A stretch of 32,549 bases of DNA from positions 1-32,549 of the forward strand of contig CANFJP010000005.1 of assembly GCA_947447485.1 (NCBI GenBank). Reading direction: 5' to 3'. Made by a program: the position numbers and the translations under genes. Of the stretch, positions 25,875 to 32,549 are shown in pieces (the first letter of the stretch is position 1; every line of letters starts with the position of its first letter). This DNA is from Chitinophagaceae bacterium. GTDB taxonomy: Bacteria > Bacteroidota > Bacteroidia > Chitinophagales > Chitinophagaceae. The notes under the pieces were generated by a model that was given only the letters and a program-made list of their open reading frames with translations, did not search any database and was not told where the DNA came from.

Positions 25875-27164
25875 TTATTTTCCGAATGATATTTTACCTG
25901 TAGGGTAAATAGCTCTGTCGCCTAACATTTCTTCAATTCTTATTAATTGATTGTATTTAGCCATACGATCACTTCTAGAAGCAGACCCCGTTTTAATTTG
26001 TCCGCAATTTAGTGCAACCGCTAAGTCTGCAATGGTACTATCTTCTGTTTCTCCACTACGATGACTCATGATAGTATTGTATCCATTGTGTTGCGCCATA
26101 GTAACAGCATCGATTGTTTCTGTTAGGGTACCTATTTGATTTACTTTAACAAGAAGGGCATTGGCGATATTTTGTTTTACTCCTTTTTCAAGTCTTTTTA
26201 CATTTGTAACAAATAAATCGTCACCTACCAACTGACATTTGCTTCCAATGGTCTCTGTTAGCATTTTCCATCCTTTCCAATCGTCTTCAGCCATTCCGTC
26301 TTCAACAGAAATGATAGGATATTTTTTTACCCAGCTTTCCCAGAAGCTAACCAATTGCTCACTGGTTAACTTTTTTCCATTGCTTTTATGAAAAATATAT
26401 TTTTTCTCTTTGGCATTCCAAAGTTCACTGTTGGCGGCATCTATTGCAATGGCAATTTGACTTCCAGTTTTGTATCCCGCAGCTTGAATCGCTGTTAGCA
26501 CTGTTTCTATGGCTTCTTCATTGCTTTGAATATTGGGTGCAAATCCTCCTTCGTCTCCTACATTGGTGCTATATCCTTTTTTCTTTAGAACTATTTTTAA
26601 TGCATGAAAAATCTCCACCCCCCATTGCAATCCTTCGCTAAAACTTTTTGCGCCAATGGGCATCACCATAAATTCCTGAAAGTCAATTTTATTATCGGCA
26701 TGTGCACCTCCATTAAGGATATTCATCATTGGAATAGGCAATGTGTTTGCATTGGTGCCGCCTATGTAACGATACAACGGCAAATTAGCTTCAAGTGCAG
26801 CGGCTTTTGCAACAGCCAAACTTATTGCTAACATCGCATTTGCACCTAGCTTACTTTTATTTTCTGTTCCATCAAGTTGTATCATCATTGCATCGATGCC
26901 TGTTTGGTCGGTAACATCCCATCCTAATAAATGATCAGCTAAAGTGGTATTTACATTCTTCACAGCTTTTAATACACTTTTCCCGCCATAGTATTTTTTA
27001 TTATTGTCTCTCAATTCTACTGCTTCGTGTATGCCAGTACTTGCGCCACTTGGAACGGCTGCTCTTCCAAGATGCTCGTTTTCAGTTAATATATCTACCT
27101 CAATAGTAGGATTACCTCTACTGTCTAGTATTTGACGGGCATGGATGGAAGCGATGTAACTCAT
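25875..27164 (-). CDS. eno: Enolase
   Basis: [117 protein letters not shown]. Confidence 0.97.
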   Translation of the reverse strand: MSYIASIHARQILDSRGNPTIEVDILTENEHLGRAAVPSGASTGIHEAVELRDNNKKYYGGKSVLKAVKNVNTTLADHLLGWDVTDQTGIDAMMIQLDGTENKSKLGANAMLAISLAVAKAAALEANLPLYRYIGGTNANTLPIPMMNILNGGAHADNKIDFQEFMVMPIGAKSFSEGLQWGVEIFHALKIVLKKKGYSTNVGDEGGFAPNIQSNEEAIETVLTAIQAAGYKTGSQIAIAIDAANSELWNAKEKKYIFHKSNGKKLTSEQLVSFWESWVKKYPIISVEDGMAEDDWKGWKMLTETIGSKCQLVGDDLFVTNVKRLEKGVKQNIANALLVKVNQIGTLTETIDAVTMAQHNGYNTIMSHRSGETEDSTIADLAVALNCGQIKTGSASRSDRMAKYNQLIRIEEMLGDRAIYPTGKISFGK

Positions 27165-27184
27165 ATTTTTTATTTTATTTATTG

Positions 27185-27215
27185 CAAAGTAACAATCATT
27201 ATTGCTTTGTTCAAA
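27185..27215 (-). promoter_or_regulatory. Putative Bacteroidota-type promoter for eno
   Basis: Minus strand TTTG-N19-TTACTTTG upstream of the eno ATG, close to the TTTG/TAnnTTTG consensus. Confidence 0.6.
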
Positions 27216-27216
27216 A

Positions 27217-28122
27217 TCAAGTAGTTAATGATTTAAAAACATCTTCAAGATTTTGTTTTTCACTATTAAGGGACACTATATTCAGATTTTCCTGAAGGCT
27301 TAATTCAAATAATTGCTTTCTTACTTTTTCTGGTTGGGCTGTCTCAATTAGAAAAGAGTTATCAGACAGCGCAGTGATATTTTTACAATCTTTTATTGAA
27401 TCTAAAAGAGTTGAATTGATGGATTCTTTAAATTGAATAGACACAAAGTGACTGTGGCTGTTTCCCTTTTTTAAATTACTGAGAGTGTCATCGGCAATAA
27501 TATTCCCCTTATTAATAATGATGACTCTATCACAAATAGATTCTACCTCTTGCATAATATGGGATGAGAATAAAATTGTTTTATGTTCACCCAATTTTTT
27601 TATTACTTCTCTTATTTCAATAATCTGATTGGGATCTAATCCTGAAGTAGGTTCGTCTAAAATCAACACCTCTGGATCATGTATCAATGCTGCGGCAAGT
27701 CCAACGCGTTGTTTGTAGCCTTTGCTTAGCTGACTAATTTTTTTATGAGATTCAGGAGAAAGCCCCACTAGGTTAATTAACTCACTTATTTTAGAATTCT
27801 TGTTTTTTATTTTATGAACATCAGCAATAAACCCTAGATATTCTTTCACATACATTTCGGGATAAAGAGGATTGCCTTCTGGAAGATACCCGATCTTTTT
27901 TTTCGTGTAAACATTTGTTTCACTCACCGGTAATTCACTAACATCAATAGATCCGCTATTAGGATTGATGCTTCCGGTAATCATTTTCATAGTGGTAGAT
28001 TTTCCAGCACCATTTGGTCCTAAAAATCCAACTATCTCACCTTTGTTTATGTGAAAAGAAACATCATTTACAGCATGCTGTGTACCGTATATTTTTGTGA
28101 GATGCTTTACAGATATTGACAC
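27217..28122 (-). CDS. gldA: ABC transporter ATP-binding protein, GldA-like (GTG start)
   Basis: [19 protein letters not shown] (Walker A), [52 protein letters not shown] (signature/Walker B). GldA-like overall; no permease gene adjacent. Confidence 0.8.
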   Translation of the reverse strand: MSISVKHLTKIYGTQHAVNDVSFHINKGEIVGFLGPNGAGKSTTMKMITGSINPNSGSIDVSELPVSETNVYTKKKIGYLPEGNPLYPEMYVKEYLGFIADVHKIKNKNSKISELINLVGLSPESHKKISQLSKGYKQRVGLAAALIHDPEVLILDEPTSGLDPNQIIEIREVIKKLGEHKTILFSSHIMQEVESICDRVIIINKGNIIADDTLSNLKKGNSHSHFVSIQFKESINSTLLDSIKDCKNITALSDNSFLIETAQPEKVRKQLFELSLQENLNIVSLNSEKQNLEDVFKSLTT

Positions 28123-28172
28123 AGAAGTTTTTTTAATTAGTTACCTTATTTTAAAAACAAAGCAGTCGTATC

Positions 28173-29486
28173 TTAACTATTTGGAGGCTTTTGAGCAGGC
28201 CTGTCTTGTCCTCCTTGTCTTGGTGGCCTATTGCCTTGTTGAGGTCTGCCATTATTTTGTGGTCCTCTTTGCTGACGCGGCGCCCCTCTATCTTCTGAGG
28301 GGTTATTTCTATTTTGATTCGTTGGATTGCTTCGGCCTTGCATACCGCGATTGTTTCCTTGCTGTTGGCTTCTTTCTTTATCTCTTCTTTTTCGAGTAGT
28401 TTTTTCTAAGCTCTTTAAACTTATTTGCCCAACAATATCAGCATATTCTGGTTCTACTTCTTTAGGCTTACCGGTAATCACTTCTGCAGTTTCTAACTCT
28501 TCTGGTCGAATGCCTTCTTTGTTTTGTGCTTTTATTCTTTTTACAGTTTCAATCGTTAATGGGTATTGTTTATTGCTATCTGTAAGGGTATACCACATTA
28601 AGTTTCTAAAAATATCTTTCTTTACTAAAAAGGCTCTTCCTTTAGCTACTTCTAACATGTCTGCATCGGTAGGAAATAATTGCAAGGCATCCAAATAAGT
28701 ATCAAGTTCAAAATTTAAACAACACTTTAATCTTCCGCACTGTCCGCTGAGTTTTGTTTGGTTGATGCTTAAATTTTGATATCGTGCAGCATTGGTATTA
28801 ACGCTTTTGAAATCAGTCAACCAAGTACTACAACACAATTCGCGTCCGCAGCTTCCTATTCCACCTACTTTACCCGCTTCTTGTCTAGCACCAATTTGGC
28901 GCATTTCAACTTTCACTTTAAACTCAGTTGCATAAAGTTTTATCAGCTCTCTGAAATCTACACGATCATCGGCGATATAAAAGAAAGTGGCTTTGCGTCC
29001 GTCTGCCTGTATTTCCACTTCAGCCATTTTTAATTCAAGTTTCAATTGACGAGACATTGCTCTACTGCGAATTAAAACTTGTGCTTCACGGGCTTTATTT
29101 TCCTGTAATTTATTTAAATCTTGTTCTGTTGCCCTGCGAAGAACCTTTTTAATGTCAACACTTTTTTCGTCAATATTATTCTTCTTTAATTGCAGTCTAA
29201 CCAATTCGCCCGTAAGGCTCACCATGCCCACATCAAATCCACTGGTTCCTTCTACCGCAACCATTTCCCCTTTTTCGAAATAATGCAAGGTGATATTTCT
29301 ATAGTAATCTTTTCTACTTCCATTATTGAAGGAGATTTCAACTATTCTACAATTGCTTTCGGGATCACTAAAAGGTAAATTAGCTAGCCAATCATGAACA
29401 TTCATTCGATTGCAGCTACCGCTTGCACAGCTACCATGACTTTGGCACCCACCTGGAGTACTTGTTCCACAACTTCCACAACTCAT
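28173..29486 (-). CDS. ricT: PSP1-domain protein, RicT (YaaT) family, with Cys-rich N-terminus and Q/N/R/G/P-rich disordered C-terminus
   Basis: PSP1 core VEISFNNGSRKDYYRN, ADGRKATFFYIADDRVDFRELIKLYATEFKVKVEMRQIGARQEAGKVGGIGSCGRELCCSTWLTDF, LSGQCGRLKCCLNFE; next to holB as in other bacteria. Confidence 0.9.
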   Translation of the reverse strand: MSCGSCGTSTPGGCQSHGSCASGSCNRMNVHDWLANLPFSDPESNCRIVEISFNNGSRKDYYRNITLHYFEKGEMVAVEGTSGFDVGMVSLTGELVRLQLKKNNIDEKSVDIKKVLRRATEQDLNKLQENKAREAQVLIRSRAMSRQLKLELKMAEVEIQADGRKATFFYIADDRVDFRELIKLYATEFKVKVEMRQIGARQEAGKVGGIGSCGRELCCSTWLTDFKSVNTNAARYQNLSINQTKLSGQCGRLKCCLNFELDTYLDALQLFPTDADMLEVAKGRAFLVKKDIFRNLMWYTLTDSNKQYPLTIETVKRIKAQNKEGIRPEELETAEVITGKPKEVEPEYADIVGQISLKSLEKTTRKRRDKERSQQQGNNRGMQGRSNPTNQNRNNPSEDRGAPRQQRGPQNNGRPQQGNRPPRQGGQDRPAQKPPNS

Positions 29487-29597
29487 ATCTATATTTTTTT
29501 TAGATATTTAAAAATTGAATAACCCAGTTTTTCTGCTGCACTTTCATTTCTCACATTTTAATCATCATGCTTATCAACAGGAGCACCAACTGGGCAA

Positions 29598-30836
29598 TTA
29601 TTGCATCAAAATTACTGATTTGTTGCTAATTATATGGTATATCTTAATAGTAAGGGCATGAAAAAGGATTTTTGCATTGGCATTTCGCTCAATATAGTAG
29701 GTGGCGAGGTCTAATTCCTTGATAATTGCTTCCTGTTGGCCAACATCACACATTTTATTGAAACGCTGGGCAAAATCATTCATGGAAGCCTGTTTGCTGT
29801 TTTCCTCAATAGCGGAAATGTCTCCAATGGCCTTTAACCGAATGGCATGCTCAAGTAAATAATTAAAGTACTTTAAGAATTGCTTTTGCTTTTCTCTACC
29901 AATTTTACTAATTTCTTCCACCCATTTTACTTGTGCAGCCGGACCAGATTTTATAATACTATTGAGCCAGTCACGCAATAAGATTTCCCAATCGTCTTCT
30001 GCATGTTTTAATTGTTGCAATGCTTCATGATAATTGCCTTCGCTGAGTGCAGCAATACTTGTTGCTTTTTCTACTGATGCACCTTCTCTTAATTCAAGCG
30101 CAGCCTCAATATCGATGGATCTGAGCGGTCCTAATTTTATCAGTTGAGTTCTAGAAAGAATCGTAGGAATAATCAAGTCTTCGTTTTCTGCCACCAATAT
30201 AAATACTGTATTGGGAGGAGGTTCTTCTATTAGCTTTAGTAATTTATTGCCTTCGTTTCCTAATAATTCGGGCATCCAAATGATTAAAAATTTATATTCA
30301 GATTCAAAGCTTTTCAAGCTCATCTTACGAATAATGTCATTGCACTCATTGGCGGTGATATTTCCCTGTTTATTCTCTGCTTTTATAGATTGCAGCCAAT
30401 CAAAGGAATTTCCATAGGGCTCTTCTTCCATAAATTGTCGCCATTCTACTATATAATCTGTGCTAACAGGCTTGTCTCCTGAATTTTTTTTTACCACAGG
30501 GTAGGAAAAATGAATATCAGGATGAATCAGTTTGGAAGATTTCACACAGGCGGCGCAAATGCCACAAGAATCTGTAAAGTGTTCGCTTTCAATTGGAGTA
30601 GTATTGTTTACAGGTTCTTCGCCAAATAACGAAGGACTCTCATTTTCAATATTATTGCTTGGCTTTCCATTTACTTTTTCGCAAACTATATATTGAACAA
30701 ACGCTCTAGCCATCGATAATCCACCTGTTCCTTCTTTTCCTAAAAAAAGCAAGGCATGACTCAGCCTGTTTTGCTGAACCATTTGTATGAGCTGAGACTT
30801 CGTCTCTTTTTGGCCTATGACTTGTTTGAATTGCAC
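29598..30836 (-). CDS. holB: DNA polymerase III delta' subunit (GTG start)
   Basis: FKQVIGQKETKSQLIQMVQQNRLSHALLFLGKEGTGG; Cys cluster C...CGICAAC; VFILVAENEDLIIPTILSRTQLIKL (sensor-1 region). Confidence 0.88.
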   Translation of the reverse strand: MQFKQVIGQKETKSQLIQMVQQNRLSHALLFLGKEGTGGLSMARAFVQYIVCEKVNGKPSNNIENESPSLFGEEPVNNTTPIESEHFTDSCGICAACVKSSKLIHPDIHFSYPVVKKNSGDKPVSTDYIVEWRQFMEEEPYGNSFDWLQSIKAENKQGNITANECNDIIRKMSLKSFESEYKFLIIWMPELLGNEGNKLLKLIEEPPPNTVFILVAENEDLIIPTILSRTQLIKLGPLRSIDIEAALELREGASVEKATSIAALSEGNYHEALQQLKHAEDDWEILLRDWLNSIIKSGPAAQVKWVEEISKIGREKQKQFLKYFNYLLEHAIRLKAIGDISAIEENSKQASMNDFAQRFNKMCDVGQQEAIIKELDLATYYIERNANAKILFHALTIKIYHIISNKSVILMQ

Positions 30837-30840
30837 AATG

Positions 30841-30848
30841 CAAAGTAA
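30841..30848 (-). promoter_or_regulatory. Putative -7 element of holB, almost abutting the GTG start
   Basis: Minus strand TTACTTTG, identical to the -7-like box upstream of eno; ends 4 nt before GTG 30836. No -33 partner at N19. Confidence 0.35.
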
Positions 30849-30896
30849 TGTGAAATCAGCTTGAAAATCGGCAGATTTTTTTGAGCGGCGGCAATA

Positions 30897-31478
30897 TTAT
30901 AATTTGTTTATAATATCATCATCCATCGGAGCGGTGCTGCTTTCGAATTTTGCCATCATTCTACCTTCTTCGTCTAATAGAAATTTATTAAAATTCCAGG
31001 TTATGACTGCATCCAATACTCCATTTTTACTTTTTTGGGTAAGCCATTGATAAATAGGTGCCATGTCGGTTCCTTTAACTGAAACTTTTTCGGCCATGGG
31101 GAAAGTAACGCCATAATTTTTTTCACAAAAAGATTTAATGTCTTTATTTGAACCTGGCTCTTGTTGTCCAAAATTATTTGCGGGGAATCCAACAATCACC
31201 AACTTGTCTTTATAAGCAACATATAATTTTTCTAAATCTTTGTATTGGGGGGTGTATCCACATTGAGAGGCGGTATTTACAATCAAGATCTTCTTTCCTT
31301 TAAAAGCAGCGAAATCAATAATACCACCATCAATAGATGTTATTTTAAAAGAATGAATGCTTGTTGAGGTATCTGCATTGACCGTATTCATTTCTGCTGA
31401 TTTTATAGGGTTAATAGTTTTTTGATCTTGCGTTACGCAAGAGAATAACAAGGCTGATATGGAAAGTGCTTTTATCAT
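30897..31478 (-). CDS. Glutathione peroxidase (Cys type), predicted lipoprotein
   Basis: KKILIVNTASQCGYTPQYKDLEKLY, VIVGFPANNFGQQEPGSN, ITWNFNKFLLDEEGRM; N-terminus MIKALSISALLFSC resembles a lipobox. Confidence 0.92.
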   Translation of the reverse strand: MIKALSISALLFSCVTQDQKTINPIKSAEMNTVNADTSTSIHSFKITSIDGGIIDFAAFKGKKILIVNTASQCGYTPQYKDLEKLYVAYKDKLVIVGFPANNFGQQEPGSNKDIKSFCEKNYGVTFPMAEKVSVKGTDMAPIYQWLTQKSKNGVLDAVITWNFNKFLLDEEGRMMAKFESSTAPMDDDIINKL

Positions 31479-31531
31479 ATATGGGAATTAAACAAACGAA
31501 ACAGATAAAGGTTTATATTTTTAAAAATGTT

Positions 31532-32549
31532 TTATTGATTTTCATAGCATCCTATATCAGTGGATAGGCCAATTTGACGTGTGTTATTGTTGAGGTCTAA
31601 CAAGAAACTAGTATTGACTCCTTGATCTATTAAAGGTGAAGAAAGATTGGTGGCTCTAAAATCAAAATAATTATTTTCAATATCAATACTATCAAAAAGT
31701 GGATCTTGATTTCTTATAACGTTATTCATTGTTGTATTGGATGGATCCGACAGTCCTTTGAATAAACAATGTTGAAGCACTACATTAAAGGTGTTGACGC
31801 CTTCTTTATTTACCGATATTTCATTGTCAACCGTACCGCCATCACCCCAGAAAATACAATTCGTAAATAGGGCATTGGTATTTGCTGTTGCGATGGATCC
31901 ATTTTGTATTGAATAGTTTGATACTTGTAAAACAGGTTCTGTATGGAGTAGGTAAACTGTAGAATAGGAAGCGATGGTGCAATTTGTAAAAGCATAATCA
32001 CCTCCTAATGTTATTTTAATATTATTGCCGCAATTACTGATTAATGTATTGTCGGCATTGATTGAACTGTTTACGCTTGCTATTCCTGTTTCTAATGCAT
32101 TGTCAATAATGGATTGGCTAATGAGTAATTTAGGATTGGCATTAACACTTGGATTTTCAATACTGATGGCACGAGTTGCATTTTTAATAATGGAAAAAAT
32201 TAACTGATTGTTTTTACTTTCATTTCTAAAATACATTCCGGGCCAAGCTCCAGAAAGATTACAATAAGGCTCATCTAGTCTGTCGCCATTAAATTGCACT
32301 TCATTATTTTTAGCACCTATCGCTTGAAGTGTTCCATCAACCAATATGGCTGCATTAGCGTGCAAGTATATTTTACATCCTGCATCAATGAATAAGGTGG
32401 CGGTCGTATCAATTTGAAGGTTACCTAAAATAACATAGGGCAAATCATTTGTCCAGCTAACATTGTCTATTATAACTTGGTCGCGAATAAAATGAGCATT
32501 TTTACCGAATGCTTCTAACTGTACAACTCTATCATTGCCATTAAAACTA
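31532..32549 (-). CDS. Right-handed parallel beta-helix repeat protein, C-terminal part (N-terminus beyond window end)
   Basis: Beta-helix pattern (SIIDNALETGIASVNSSINADNTLISNCGNNIKITLGGDYAFTNCTI) ending DIGCYENQ. The frame stays open from the TTG at 32443 to the window edge (...NDRVVQLEAFGKNAHFIRDQVIINDVSWTNDLPYVILGN). Confidence 0.8.
   Translation of the reverse strand, partial: SFNGNDRVVQLEAFGKNAHFIRDQVIIDNVSWTNDLPYVILGNLQIDTTATLFIDAGCKIYLHANAAILVDGTLQAIGAKNNEVQFNGDRLDEPYCNLSGAWPGMYFRNESKNNQLIFSIIKNATRAISIENPSVNANPKLLISQSIIDNALETGIASVNSSINADNTLISNCGNNIKITLGGDYAFTNCTIASYSTVYLLHTEPVLQVSNYSIQNGSIATANTNALFTNCIFWGDGGTVDNEISVNKEGVNTFNVVLQHCLFKGLSDPSNTTMNNVIRNQDPLFDSIDIENNYFDFRATNLSSPLIDQGVNTSFLLDLNNNTRQIGLSTDIGCYENQ

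Noticed and set aside
28173-28400. Possible tandem repeat/minisatellite in the low-complexity region
   Set aside because: Codon-level degeneracy of a Q/N/R/G/P-rich coding tail; no exact repeat unit.
28327-28698. 123-aa plus-strand ORF opposite ricT, with a neighbouring 100-aa ORF at 28097-28399
   Set aside because: Antisense to ricT and its low-complexity tail; hydrophobic repeats such as LFFRVVFSK come from the reverse complement of Q/R/K-rich codons.
1-32549. Mobile element, prophage, CRISPR array, toxin-antitoxin or defence island
   Set aside because: No integrase/transposase, spaced direct repeats, tRNA-attachment duplications or defence-domain motifs seen in any frame; gene content is core metabolism, DNA repair, wall and envelope.

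Overview
Low-GC Bacteroidota chromosomal segment. Gene content and promoter style suggest a Chitinophagaceae-like relative, but this is inferred from protein character and no search was run. The window is dense with housekeeping and conserved genes: carB (3' part), comEC, purH, an EamA/DMT transporter, a divergent polysaccharide deacetylase, lutB-like, kbl, an L,D-transpeptidase, queA, acs, a GH3 + serine-hydrolase fusion, mutL, a PBP4-type dacB lipoprotein, a degenerate ureohydrolase, korA without an adjacent korB, a DUF6089-like barrel, nth, a 71-aa conserved small protein, an FtsB/DivIC-like protein, eno, a gldA-like ABC ATPase, ricT (PSP1), holB, a glutathione-peroxidase lipoprotein, and a beta-helix protein truncated by the window end. 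I see no tRNA, rRNA, CRISPR array, prophage, transposon or obvious defence island, and I cannot support a claim of a wholly new multi-gene system. The observations most worth a second look are: (i) an arginase-fold protein that by eye keeps the metal-A ligands but has lost the metal-B-specific ligands; (ii) a MutL whose C-terminal endonuclease motifs are all eroded; (iii) terminator-like hairpins placed directly against the start codons of co-directional genes (nth, the deacetylase); (iv) a ~30-aa insertion in the HolB zinc loop carrying an SLF clamp-motif-like peptide; (v) ComEC with a catalytically eroded C-terminal domain.
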